Source: Nocardiopsis terrae
GTDB lineage: Bacteria; Actinomycetota; Actinomycetes; Streptosporangiales; Streptosporangiaceae
Assembly: GCF_014651695.1 (NCBI RefSeq)
Contig: NZ_BMXJ01000005.1
Coordinates: 201,415 to 265,414, forward strand
DNA: 64,000 nt
Direction: 5' to 3'
This document shows, piece after piece, positions 34,775-44,125 of this stretch. Position numbers and translations under genes: made by a program. The notes under the pieces are model-generated. The model saw only the letters and a list, made by a program, of their open reading frames with translations. It made no database searches and was not told the origin of the DNA. Positions within the stretch are counted from its first letter, which is position 1. The number at the start of each line of letters is the position of its first letter.

Positions 34775-36433
34775 GTGCCGGAGGAACAGGTCCTGGGCGG
34801 CCGTTACCGCCTCCTCTCCCGCCTGGGCGCGGGCGGAATGGGCGAGGTCTGGAAAGCGGTCGACGAACTTCTGGACCGCCCGGTGGCGGTGAAACTGATC
34901 CAGCCCGAGAGAGTGGACTCGGCTGAGGCCGCGGCCCGGTTCCGCCGCGAGGTCCGGCTGACCGCCCGGTTGGCCGGACACCCCAACGTGGTGATCCTGC
35001 ACGACTTCGGCCATGACGCTGATGACGGGCGTGCAGCGGGTGCGGTCTTCGCGGTGATGGAACTGGTGCAGGGGCGCCCCCTGACCGAGGTGCTGCGGGA
35101 GAGCGGCCCCATGCCGCTTGCCCGGGCCGCCACCCTGGCCTCACAGGCGGCCTCCGGCCTGGGCGCCGCGCACGCGGCGGGGATCGTGCACCGCGACGTC
35201 AAGCCCGGGAACCTCATGGTGATCGAGAGGGGCAGTTCCGAGGGCACCCTGAAGGTCCTGGACTTCGGCATCGCGGCGTTGACCGCCGCCACCCGGACCG
35301 ACCGCATCACCCGGACCGGCCAGGTCGTGGGCACCCCGCTGTACATGTCGCCGGAGCAGATCCGTGGCGACCAGGTGGACCGGCCGAGCGACCTGTACTC
35401 GCTGGGCGCCATCCTGTTCCAACTACTGACCGGCAAGCCGCCGTTCCGGGATCCCAACCCGTTGACGGTGCTGCGGATGCACCTCACCGACGCCCCTCCA
35501 TCGGCCGCCACGGTGCGCCCGGAGATCCCCCGGGAACTGTCGGACCTGGTCACCGCGCTTCTGGCGAAGCGGCCCGAGGACCGGCCCGCGCACGCCGAGG
35601 AGGTCCGGGAGCGGTTGGCCCCGTTCCTGCCGCCGCTGCGCCCCTCTCCGGCCCCCTCCCCTGTTCCAGCCCCGGCGCTGGCCCCCACGCGCCCCTACAC
35701 CGAGGAGGCCCCGCGGCGCCCCGAGCCGGAAACCGCCGTGCACCCGAGTCGCCTGCGCGAACTCGTGGAGGCGGCGCGCGCCCGGGTGGACGCGGGCGAG
35801 TACGGCCCGGCCGCCGAGGAACTGCGCGCCCTGCTGCCCCTGCTGAGCACCGCCTTAGGCAAGGACCACCCGGACACCCTGCGGGCCCGGCGCAGAGAGG
35901 CGTACGCGACGGGCAAGAGCGGCGACCACGCCCGTGCGGTGCGGGGTTTCGAGGCACTGCTGCCCGATCTGGTCCGGCTGTACGGGCCGCGCCATCCGGA
36001 GACCCTGGCGGTCCGCTACTACCTGGCCACCAACGCGGGCCGGGCCGGTGACCACGCCCTGGCCGCCCGCACCCACGCAGGCCTCCTGCCGGACCTGGTG
36101 TCCGTGCACGGAGAGGACGCGGAAAGGGTGCTGAGCACACGCCTGTACCTGGCCTTCGAGCTGGGCGAGTCCGGAGAGCCCGGGCGCGCGGTGGAGTCGC
36201 TGGCCTCCCTCGTCCCGGACCTGGCCCGGCTCCGTGGCGGGGACGATGCCCTCACCCTGCGGGCCCGCCACTACCAGGCCGCCTACCTGGGCCACTCCGG
36301 CCGCCCGGAGGAGGCCGTCCGCCACTACGAGGCTTTGGTCGCCCACCACACCCGCCTACACGGCGAGAACGCCACCCGGACCCGCACCGTCCGCTCCCAC
36401 CTGGCCCAATGGCAGGAACGCGTCCGCCGCTGA
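34775..36433 (+). CDS. Ser/Thr protein kinase with C-terminal TPR region
   Basis: The 552-residue protein has a canonical PknB-like kinase domain: LGAGGMGEVWKA, Lys40 in VAVKLI, VHRDVKPGNLM (His139-Asp141), LDFGIAA, GTPLYMSPEQ and DLYSLGAILFQLLTG. A Pro/Ala-rich linker (about 285-320) leads to five or so TPR-like helical pairs of about 42 residues containing LYGPRHPETLAVRYYLA, VHGEDAERVLSTRLYLA and LHGENATRTRTVRSHLA, the pattern typical of actinobacterial kinase-TPR fusions. There is no membrane span, so it is cytoplasmic. AAGGGG precedes the GTG start. It is divergent from the membrane kinase across 153 bp, and the two may be co-regulated. Confidence 0.92.
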   Translation: MPEEQVLGGRYRLLSRLGAGGMGEVWKAVDELLDRPVAVKLIQPERVDSAEAAARFRREVRLTARLAGHPNVVILHDFGHDADDGRAAGAVFAVMELVQGRPLTEVLRESGPMPLARAATLASQAASGLGAAHAAGIVHRDVKPGNLMVIERGSSEGTLKVLDFGIAALTAATRTDRITRTGQVVGTPLYMSPEQIRGDQVDRPSDLYSLGAILFQLLTGKPPFRDPNPLTVLRMHLTDAPPSAATVRPEIPRELSDLVTALLAKRPEDRPAHAEEVRERLAPFLPPLRPSPAPSPVPAPALAPTRPYTEEAPRRPEPETAVHPSRLRELVEAARARVDAGEYGPAAEELRALLPLLSTALGKDHPDTLRARRREAYATGKSGDHARAVRGFEALLPDLVRLYGPRHPETLAVRYYLATNAGRAGDHALAARTHAGLLPDLVSVHGEDAERVLSTRLYLAFELGESGEPGRAVESLASLVPDLARLRGGDDALTLRARHYQAAYLGHSGRPEEAVRHYEALVAHHTRLHGENATRTRTVRSHLAQWQERVRR

Positions 36434-36547
36434 CCGTCCGGCAGGGTCAGGGCGACCGGGCCCGGGGCCTGGCGCGGCGGGGTGTGTGACGGGGACGGCC
36501 GTCCGAAACGGCTGTGGCTGTCACTGTCTGGCGCTAGTGTTCTGGCC

Positions 36548-37222
36548 ATGCCGAACAGGGACCTGAACGAGATCATGGACAGCGGCTGGGCGAAGGCGTT
36601 GGAGCCGGTCGCCCCGCAGATCGCCGCTATGGGTGACTTCCTCCGCAAGGAGGTCGCCGAGGGGCGCACCTATCTGCCCGCGGGCGAGAACGTGCTGCGC
36701 GCCTTCCAGCAGCCCTTCGACGAGGTGCGTGTGCTCATCGTGGGTCAGGACCCCTATCCGACCCCCGGCAACGCGGTCGGGCTGAGCTTCTCGGTGGCGC
36801 CGGACGTGCGGTTGCCCGCCAGTCTGCGCAACATCTACAAGGAGATGGTCGACGACCTGGGCGTCCCGATGCCCCCCAACGGCGACCTCACACCGTGGAC
36901 GAAGCAGGGCGTCCTGCTGCTCAACAGGGTGCTGACGGTGGCGCCGGGCAGCTCCGGCTCGCACCGGGGCAAGGGCTGGGAGACCGTCACCGAGCAGGCC
37001 ATCCGGGCACTGGCCGAACGGGACAAGCCCCTCGTCGCGATCCTGTGGGGCCGCGACGCCCGCAACCTGCGGCCGCTGATGCCGGGTGTCCCGTGTGTGG
37101 AGTCCGCGCACCCGAGCCCGCTCTCGGCCCGCAACGGCTTCTTCGGTTCCAGGCCCTTCAGCAGGACAAACGCACTGCTGGGGGAACAGGGCGCCGAACC
37201 GGTGAACTGGCAGTTGTCCTAG
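36548..37222 (+). CDS. ung: Uracil-DNA glycosylase, family 1
   Basis: The 224-residue enzyme removes uracil from DNA to start base-excision repair. It has the catalytic water-activating motif GQDPYP with Asp68, the [12 protein letters not shown] segment, LLLNRVLTV, and the minor-groove loop with His188 in [18 protein letters not shown]. Length and order match family 1 Ung. The ATG at 36548 gives the normal start. No ribosome-binding site is evident, but TAGTGT lies about 8 bases upstream, so the message may be leaderless. It is the gene immediately before the tandem NACHT pair; no operon is implied, as 147 bp with a candidate promoter separate them. Confidence 0.95.
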   Translation: MPNRDLNEIMDSGWAKALEPVAPQIAAMGDFLRKEVAEGRTYLPAGENVLRAFQQPFDEVRVLIVGQDPYPTPGNAVGLSFSVAPDVRLPASLRNIYKEMVDDLGVPMPPNGDLTPWTKQGVLLLNRVLTVAPGSSGSHRGKGWETVTEQAIRALAERDKPLVAILWGRDARNLRPLMPGVPCVESAHPSPLSARNGFFGSRPFSRTNALLGEQGAEPVNWQLS

Positions 37223-37268
37223 GGCGTCACACACCCCACCCCCTCCCGCAGAACTCCCCCGTATTCGC

Positions 37269-37281
37269 AAAACCCCTTCTG
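37269..37281 (+). promoter_or_regulatory. 13-bp motif shared by both NACHT promoters (copy 1)
   Basis: AAAACCCCTTCTG occurs 101 bases before the first NACHT start and, identically, at 40635-40647, 176 bases before the second. It lies in otherwise unlike sequence. It could be a common regulator site or a remnant of the duplicated promoter. Confidence 0.5.
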
Positions 37282-37369
37282 ACGTGCGGACTCGGTACCT
37301 CCCCGGTACCGGGTCCGACCGCGTTCCCGCCCCTGACAGCCCCCCGGACGTGGAAGAGGCCCCGACCCG

Positions 37370-40300
37370 ATGGCGAAACGGCTCAGCTACAGCGACGCGT
37401 TGAAGACGCTCGGCAGGAACGACTCGGAAGTACTGGACCTCGCGGAGAAGGTGGCCGACGGCGGTCTGGGGCTGGTGGGCGTACCCGACCTGTTCGGGGC
37501 ACGCGGAGCCCTGGTGAGCAAGGGTCGCAGGGCACTGGAGGGGCTCGGCGGCAGGCTGCGGGGCGAGAGCAGGCTGTCCCGGACGGAGAGGATCGAGGCC
37601 GCGTACAGGATCCTGGTGGTCACGACCTTCTTCGAGGCTGTCGAGGAGGCTCTGCGGGAGCTGGGGGCGCCCTTCGAGTTGAAGGACCTGGAGATCACCG
37701 CCGGGGAACAGTTCTCGGTGTTCGCGAAGCGGTTGGACGTCGTCGACTACATGTCCCCCGCCGACAGGGTGAACGCTTCCGCGAAGGCCCTGGGGAAGAA
37801 CGACGAGGACGTCTTCTCCGCCCTGACCGACGCCTTCGTGGAGTTCACCCTGGGGCTGGAGGTAGCGGAGCGGCACGGACTGACCCCGCAGAGGCACACG
37901 GTCCTCGGCAAGCTCCACGACTCCGTTCCCCTGCTCGCCCGCCAGGGGCTCGACGAGGCCCTGCTACGGCTCGCCGCGGAGGCGCCCGAGTTCGGGCTGT
38001 GGCTGCACGTGCAGGAACACGCCAGAACCCGGCGGGAGATCGGCACCGGGCTGAACGGGCTGCACAGGGAGCTCTCGGCCCTCGGCTCGGGCCGTGGCGC
38101 CACCCGCCGCAGGCAGGAGCTCACCGCCGCCTACCAGGCGGTCCTGGGCCGCCCGGTACTGCGCTCGGACGACGTCCCGGCAGGGCTCGTCCTGCCGCCG
38201 CTGCGCGACGCCTACATCCCGCCGCGCGGCCGGATCGCCCAGGTGACGAAGAGCGGGGACACCCCCTCCCGCGACGAGTGGTGGGAGCAGAGGACGGTCC
38301 AGGACGACCTCCAGCCGTTCGTGGCCGCCCTGCTCACCCACCCCTCGGCAACCGAGAGGCCCGTGGTGATCCTCGGGCATCCCGGAGCGGGCAAGTCCAA
38401 GTTCACCGAGATGCTCGCCGCCCAGCTGCCGCCGGAGGACTTCCTGCCGGTCCGGGTGGAGCTGCGTGCGGTCAGCCCGAACGCTCCCCTGCACGTCCAG
38501 ATCGAGGAGGGCCTCGCCGCGGACCTGCACACCTCGGTCTCCTGGCGGGATCTGTCCGACGACGCCGACGGCGCCCTGCCGGTGGTCGTCCTGGACGGTT
38601 TCGACGAACTCCTCCAGGCCACCGGGGTGGACCGGTCGGACTACCTGGAGCGGGTCCAGGAGTTCCAGGAGAAGCAGGAGCACATGGGCCAGCCGGTGGC
38701 GGTGGTCCTCACCAGCCGGACCCTGGTGGCCGACCGGACCCGGTTCCCCCACGGCACGACGGTCGTCCGGTTGGAGCCCTTCGACGACGGCCAGATCGAA
38801 CAGATGCTCCAGGTGTGGAACGGTGCCAACACCGGTGCCTTCGGTTCCTCCGGGCTGAGCCCGCTCACCGCGGACGTCGTCCTCCGCTACCGCGAGCTGG
38901 CCGAACAGCCCCTGCTCCTGCTCATGCTGCTCATCTACGACGCCCACGACAACGCCCTGGTCAGGGCGTCGGAGGCGCTCTCCCACGGAGAGCTCTACGA
39001 GCGCCTGCTGCGGATGTTCGCCAGGCGGGAGGTGGACAAACACCGCCCCGGCCTGGGCGGCGGGGCCCTGGACCGGGCGGTCGAGGACGAGCTGCGCCGG
39101 CTGGAGGTGGCCGCGACGGCGATGTTCGCCCGGGGCCGGCAGAGCGTGCGCGCCGAGGAGCTGGACCAGGACCTGGCCGTGCTGATGCCCGAGGCCGCCC
39201 GGGTCCCGGACGACGCCGACCTGCACGGGCGGATCGCCCCGGCACACCAGGTGCTGGGGCGGTTCTTCTTCGTGCACGAGGCGCGGTCCAGGAGCACCGA
39301 CGGCACCAACAGCGCCTTCGAGTTCCTGCACGCCACCTTCGGCGAGTACCTGGTGGCCCGCATGGTGGTCGCGGTTCTGGAGGAGCTGGCCGAGGACCGC
39401 GCCCGGGCCTCCCGGCGCCGGAGCAGGGCCGCGCACCTGGACGACGGCGAACTGTACGCCCTGGCCTCCTTCGCCGTCTACGGGGGCCGCGACAAGGTGG
39501 TGGCCTTCCTCGACGAACTCCTGGGCCGGCTCCTGGCGCGGGACCCGGGCCTGCGCGATGAGCTGCGCGCGCTGCTGCTGGAGCTCTTCCAGGAGGCGCC
39601 CTTCCCGGCACCCAACCGCTCCTTCGCCGAGTACGAACCGGTTCGGCTCCCGATCACCGTGCGGGAGAGCCGCTACACCGCGAACCTGGTGATCCTTCTG
39701 GTCCTGCTCAGTGAGGACCCCGTTCCGCTGGAGGAGCTCTACCCCGCCGACACGCCGGACCCCTGGCAGGCGTGGCGGCGGACGGTGTCGCTGTGGCGGG
39801 CCCTGCCCTCCTCCCAGTGGTTCGGGCTGATGGACACCGTGCGCCTGCGCCACGTGGGGTACTGGGAGGCGGAGAACCCGGTCACCGTGCTGGAACGTGA
39901 GCGGGGCGGACCCTTCAACCTCGGCGAGTGCGTGGGGTTCGAGCTGCGCGCGGACGTGGAGGGCAGTACCGCGAACCTCAACCCCTACGAGGTGACCGTC
40001 CCCTCGGGGACGGTGACCTCACGGCTGCTCAGGTCCATCGCGATGCGCGCCAACGGGACCGCCTCCCGGCTGGCCCTGGTCCTGACCCCCTACCTGCGGT
40101 ACGTCTCCGACGACCTGGGGACCTGGTACTCGGGTTCCGACGACGGCAGGAACTGGGTCGAGGCCCACGAGGTGCTCCGGCTGCGGCTGGAGCCGATCGA
40201 CCAGCTCGACGACGCACAGCTGCTCCAGCGCCTCGGCAGCTACGAGCGCCTGCTGGACACCGCCGCGCTGGGCAGGATCGAACTGCTCACCCTGCGGCAG

Positions 40301-40600
40301 GCGGTGGAGGACCTGAGGCTGTGGTCAGGGCACGGGGGCGGAAAGGACGCCTTGAAGCGACTCGTGGGCGCCTTCCTCCGCAGGTGTCGGGAGGTCGTCG
40401 AGGGCCCCCAGGTCAGCCGCGAGACGCTGCACGTCCTCCTGGAGGAGCTGGAACCGCACACCGGCATCCCGGCGTGGAAGCTCGTCGGCAGGTGGGAGTC
40501 GGAGGGGCGTGCCCGCGGAGACGTCCCGGAGACCGACCCCTCGGTCCCTTTCCGGGCGGGAAGACTGCCCGAGTCCCCCCACGGCTCCGCCGGCCCCTGA
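37370..40600 (+). CDS. NACHT-type STAND NTPase, paralogue 1
   Basis: The 1076-residue protein has a helical N-terminal region (1-300) with LSYSDALKTLG at the start, like the N-terminal helical domains of actinobacterial NACHT proteins. The NACHT core has Walker A GHPGAGKS (336-343), Walker B VVVLDGFDEL with Asp409 and the DGFDE form, sensor-like VVLTSRT, and a winged-helix/helical region ending FEFLHATFGEYLVARMV. About 380 further C-terminal residues have no named domain or LRR/TPR/WD repeats. No signal peptide, membrane span or effector nuclease motif is visible. GAAGAGG precedes ATG 37370. STAND NTPases oligomerise on ligand sensing, and some bacterial NACHT proteins defend against phage. 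A role here is inference. Confidence 0.9.
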   Translation: MAKRLSYSDALKTLGRNDSEVLDLAEKVADGGLGLVGVPDLFGARGALVSKGRRALEGLGGRLRGESRLSRTERIEAAYRILVVTTFFEAVEEALRELGAPFELKDLEITAGEQFSVFAKRLDVVDYMSPADRVNASAKALGKNDEDVFSALTDAFVEFTLGLEVAERHGLTPQRHTVLGKLHDSVPLLARQGLDEALLRLAAEAPEFGLWLHVQEHARTRREIGTGLNGLHRELSALGSGRGATRRRQELTAAYQAVLGRPVLRSDDVPAGLVLPPLRDAYIPPRGRIAQVTKSGDTPSRDEWWEQRTVQDDLQPFVAALLTHPSATERPVVILGHPGAGKSKFTEMLAAQLPPEDFLPVRVELRAVSPNAPLHVQIEEGLAADLHTSVSWRDLSDDADGALPVVVLDGFDELLQATGVDRSDYLERVQEFQEKQEHMGQPVAVVLTSRTLVADRTRFPHGTTVVRLEPFDDGQIEQMLQVWNGANTGAFGSSGLSPLTADVVLRYRELAEQPLLLLMLLIYDAHDNALVRASEALSHGELYERLLRMFARREVDKHRPGLGGGALDRAVEDELRRLEVAATAMFARGRQSVRAEELDQDLAVLMPEAARVPDDADLHGRIAPAHQVLGRFFFVHEARSRSTDGTNSAFEFLHATFGEYLVARMVVAVLEELAEDRARASRRRSRAAHLDDGELYALASFAVYGGRDKVVAFLDELLGRLLARDPGLRDELRALLLELFQEAPFPAPNRSFAEYEPVRLPITVRESRYTANLVILLVLLSEDPVPLEELYPADTPDPWQAWRRTVSLWRALPSSQWFGLMDTVRLRHVGYWEAENPVTVLERERGGPFNLGECVGFELRADVEGSTANLNPYEVTVPSGTVTSRLLRSIAMRANGTASRLALVLTPYLRYVSDDLGTWYSGSDDGRNWVEAHEVLRLRLEPIDQLDDAQLLQRLGSYERLLDTAALGRIELLTLRQAVEDLRLWSGHGGGKDALKRLVGAFLRRCREVVEGPQVSRETLHVLLEELEPHTGIPAWKLVGRWESEGRARGDVPETDPSVPFRAGRLPESPHGSAGP

Positions 40601-40634
40601 TCTGACTCATCGCCGGGGTTGTCCACAGTCCCCG

Positions 40635-40647
40635 AAAACCCCTTCTG
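40635..40647 (+). promoter_or_regulatory. 13-bp motif shared by both NACHT promoters (copy 2)
   Basis: This is an identical AAAACCCCTTCTG copy, just downstream of the first NACHT stop (40600). It is followed by an AT-rich patch with ATTTAGTGT (40664-40672) that could hold a -10. This implies the second gene can be transcribed on its own. Confidence 0.5.
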
Positions 40648-40810
40648 TGCCTTTCCCGTCACATTTAGTGTGGTGGGAGATCAAGCCTCCGGCCACGATC
40701 CGCCTCCCCGACCTCCCGCATCCGCCCACCCGACTCCCCCGCATGACCCTGGTGGAGCGCCGCCCGAAGAGCACCCGGAACCGAACGCATACGGAAGGGC
40801 CACCCCCTCG

Positions 40811-43800
40811 ATGGCGAAGCAGCTCAGCTACGCGAACGCGCTGAAGAGACTCGGCGGGCAGGACCGGCCGTTGCTGGACCTCGCGGAGAAACTGACCAAC
40901 GAGGGGATGGACGCGGCCGGGGTGCCCGGTCTCTTCGGGCTCCGGGAGTTCGTGGTCGGTCACGGACGCAGGGGCCTGGAGAACCTGGGGGACAAACTCC
41001 GGGGCACCAGCAGGCTCTCCCGGATGCAGCGGATCGAGGCGGCCCACAAACTCCTGCTCGTCGTCTCCTTCTTCGAACCGTTGGACGCCTGCCTGTCCGA
41101 GGCCGGGGTACGTCTGCGCTCCGAGGATCTCGAACTGACCGCGGACGAACAGGAAGGGCTCCTGGAGCGCGCGCTCCGGGCGGAGTCCGTCTACGCCCCC
41201 GCGGAGGACTTCGTGTGGGACCGGGAGAACCTCTTCGACCGGGCCGAAGCGGTTTTCACGGCCGATTCCGAGATGCTGCTCCAACTGGTCCGGGGCCTGG
41301 CGGCGACCGAGCGCACCGGAATCGACGCCGGGCACGGCGGCAGGCTGGCCACGGCGCTGGGGAAGGACCTTCCCCGGCGGGCCCTGGCCGCCTACCGCGA
41401 CCACTACCTGGAGCTGTGTACCGAGGCCCCCGAGTTCGGTATGTGGGCGCAGTTGCGCGAGCACGAGAAGACCCGCAGGCAGATCCAGCAGGTGGGGGAC
41501 GCCTTCGCCGGGCTGCACGAGAGGCTCTCCCGGATCGGCTCGGGCAGAGCGGTGGGCGAGCTGCGGGGCCAGTTGTCCCGCAAGTACCAGGCGCTGCTGA
41601 ACAAGCCGGTGCTCCCGGTGGAGGACGTGCTCCCCGAGGACCTGCCCGCCGGGATGGTCATCCCGTCCCTGGGCGACTGCTACGTGCCGCCGAGCGCCCG
41701 TGTGGCCCGGGTCTCCCGGGGTGACGCCCCTTCCGCCAGGGAGTGGTGGCAGGAGCACGAACTCCTCCCCGACCTGCAACGGTTCCTGGCCGCCCGGCTC
41801 ACGCACCCGGACATGACCAGGTACCCGACCGTGCTCCTGGGCGAACCGGGGGCGGGCAAGTCCAAGCTCACCGAGGTTCTGGCCGCGCAACTGCCGGAGG
41901 AGGACTTCCTGGCGGTCCGGGTGGAGTTGCGCTCGGTCAGCGCGGACGCCGCCGTACACACGCAGATCGAGGAGGGCCTCGAACACGACCTGCTCACCGG
42001 GGTCCGCTGGACCGAGCTGCTGGCCGAGGCCGGGGGCGCCCTGCCGGTGATCATCCTGGACGGTTTCGACGAGCTCCTCCAGGCGGCCGGGGTGGAGCGG
42101 TACAACTACCTGGAGCAGATCCGGGACTTCCAGGCCCACCAGGAGGACATGGGGCAGCCGGTGGCGGTGATCGTCACCAGCCGCACGCTCAGCGCCAGCC
42201 GGGTCCGTTTCCCCGAGCGCAGCACGGTGATCCGGTTGGAACCGTTCGGCGAGGAACAGATCGAGCGGGTGCGGCGGGTCTGGAACCACGCGAACCGGGA
42301 ACTGTTCCGCTCCCCCGGGCTCCAGCCTCTGGACCTGAGCCGGCTGATGGCCTATCCGGAGCTGAGCCGGCAGCCCCTGCTGTTGTTGCTGCTGCTGGTC
42401 TACGACGCGCAGGACAACGACCTGCAGCAGGCCCCGGACTCACTGTCCCTGGGAGAGCTGTACGAGCGGCTGCTGACCACCTTCGTCCGCCGACAGGTCC
42501 GAAAACACCGTGACGCCCTCGCGGAGAGGGACCTGCGGCGGGAGGTGCAGGGCGAGCTGCGCCGGCTGGAGGCGACGGCGCTGGCGATGTTCACCCGTCA
42601 GCGGCAGAGCGTGGGTTCGGCGGAGCTGGGTGAGGACCTGCGGGCTCTCAAGCTGGACGACCCCCGACCACAGGCGGAGACCAGCACCAGCCTCCCGATC
42701 AAGGCCGCCGAACTGCTGCTGGGACGGTTCTTCTTCGTACACGTGTCCCGAGCCAACGCCAGCGGGCCCGACGAGGCCCCCCTCAGCGCGTACGAGTTCC
42801 TGCACGCCACCTTCGGCGAGTACCTGACGGCACGGATGGTCCACCGGGCGCTGCGTGCCCTGGTCAACGAGCGTGTGCGCCACGAGGAGGAGGATTCCTG
42901 GGGGGAACCGCCGAACGACGGCCTCCTGTACGCCACCTCCTCCTTCGCCTGTTACTCGGACCGGGAGCGGATCGTCGACTTCCTCCGGGAGCGGATCGGG
43001 AAGGACATCGGCGGGGACGAGGGGCGGCGTGCGCACTACTGTGCACTGCTGGTCGAACTCTTCCGGCAGGCTCCCTACCCGTCCCCCGACCGCCTGCACT
43101 CCGCCTACCAGCCCCGGCGGCTCCCCCTGACCAGCAGGCAGGCGCTCTACACGGCCAACCTGCTGGTCCTGTTCCTGATCGCGCGGGGCGAGCCGGTGGA
43201 CATCCGTGAGCTCTTCGCCGACCCCGACGGAGAACCGCCCGCCCTGCACCGGTGGCGCTCGGTCGCCGCCCTGTGGCGCGCCCTGCCCTCGGCCGACTGG
43301 TTCACCGTCCTGGACACCCTGAGGTTGCGTCACCTCAGGAGTGGGGAAAGCTGTCTGGAGTTGGAGGACCGCTCCCCCGTCAACGTCGGCGAAAGCATCA
43401 GGTTCGAGCTGCCGGATCCCACACACACGAGCGCGCACGGCCCCGTTCCGGCGGACGACGCCTACCCGCGCACCGTGGCCTACAACAGGTCCATCGGCCA
43501 GATGCTGCGCTCCACGGCGCTGCGGATCAACGGCACCGCGGCCCGAACGACCCTGGATCTGCTTCCCTACCTCGATCTGTACACGGACAGCCTGGGTGCG
43601 TGGAACGGCTACTCGAACACCGACGAGACCTGGTCGCTCGCACACGAGCTCCTCCTGCTGCGCCTGTCCCCGGCCACGGCCGAGTCATCGCACCGCAGAC
43701 TGCACGCCTACCGCAGAGTTCTGGGCTACGCGATCGACGCGTCCGGCCTGTTGGCCCTCAAGCAGGCGGACGAGGATCTGCGGAACCCGCGAACGGACGA

Positions 43801-44125
43801 CGCCTACCGGTCGAACCTACGCCACCTACTGGACGAACACCTGAACGTCGTGGCCATCGACGGGCGCATCTCCTCCCACCGCGGCGAGACGGAGGAGGTC
43901 CTGGACCAACTCTCCGCCCACCTGTCCCCGGGACTGGCCGATCAGGTGCGGGGCGAGCTCAGGGGCCCGGGGGATGCGTCCGCACCCGACGGGTCCGTCG
44001 TCACGGACACGTTCACGGGATCGGAGAACAGCGTGGTGGATCTCAGGCCCTTCGTGGACGAAGCGCACCAGGACCCCTGGTCCACCATCCGTGAGAACCC
44101 GTCTAACCCGTCAGAGCCCTTTTGA
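40811..44125 (+). CDS. NACHT-type STAND NTPase, paralogue 2
   Basis: The 1104-residue protein is collinear with its upstream neighbour from the first residues (MAKQLSYANALKRLGG against MAKRLSYSDALKTLGR) to the C-terminal region. It has Walker A GEPGAGKS (344-351), Walker B VIILDGFDEL with Asp417, VIVTSRTLSASR, and YEFLHATFGEYLTARMV. Shared C-terminal blocks are LWRALPSADWFTVLDTLRLRHL and LRSTALRINGTAAR. The N-terminal helical part and the last 150 residues differ most, as expected if these sense or signal differently. GGAAGGG is 12 bases before ATG 40811. The 3' end overlaps the convergent Sir2 gene by 23 bp. Divergence along the whole length indicates an old duplication. Confidence 0.9.
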   Translation: MAKQLSYANALKRLGGQDRPLLDLAEKLTNEGMDAAGVPGLFGLREFVVGHGRRGLENLGDKLRGTSRLSRMQRIEAAHKLLLVVSFFEPLDACLSEAGVRLRSEDLELTADEQEGLLERALRAESVYAPAEDFVWDRENLFDRAEAVFTADSEMLLQLVRGLAATERTGIDAGHGGRLATALGKDLPRRALAAYRDHYLELCTEAPEFGMWAQLREHEKTRRQIQQVGDAFAGLHERLSRIGSGRAVGELRGQLSRKYQALLNKPVLPVEDVLPEDLPAGMVIPSLGDCYVPPSARVARVSRGDAPSAREWWQEHELLPDLQRFLAARLTHPDMTRYPTVLLGEPGAGKSKLTEVLAAQLPEEDFLAVRVELRSVSADAAVHTQIEEGLEHDLLTGVRWTELLAEAGGALPVIILDGFDELLQAAGVERYNYLEQIRDFQAHQEDMGQPVAVIVTSRTLSASRVRFPERSTVIRLEPFGEEQIERVRRVWNHANRELFRSPGLQPLDLSRLMAYPELSRQPLLLLLLLVYDAQDNDLQQAPDSLSLGELYERLLTTFVRRQVRKHRDALAERDLRREVQGELRRLEATALAMFTRQRQSVGSAELGEDLRALKLDDPRPQAETSTSLPIKAAELLLGRFFFVHVSRANASGPDEAPLSAYEFLHATFGEYLTARMVHRALRALVNERVRHEEEDSWGEPPNDGLLYATSSFACYSDRERIVDFLRERIGKDIGGDEGRRAHYCALLVELFRQAPYPSPDRLHSAYQPRRLPLTSRQALYTANLLVLFLIARGEPVDIRELFADPDGEPPALHRWRSVAALWRALPSADWFTVLDTLRLRHLRSGESCLELEDRSPVNVGESIRFELPDPTHTSAHGPVPADDAYPRTVAYNRSIGQMLRSTALRINGTAARTTLDLLPYLDLYTDSLGAWNGYSNTDETWSLAHELLLLRLSPATAESSHRRLHAYRRVLGYAIDASGLLALKQADEDLRNPRTDDAYRSNLRHLLDEHLNVVAIDGRISSHRGETEEVLDQLSAHLSPGLADQVRGELRGPGDASAPDGSVVTDTFTGSENSVVDLRPFVDEAHQDPWSTIRENPSNPSEPF

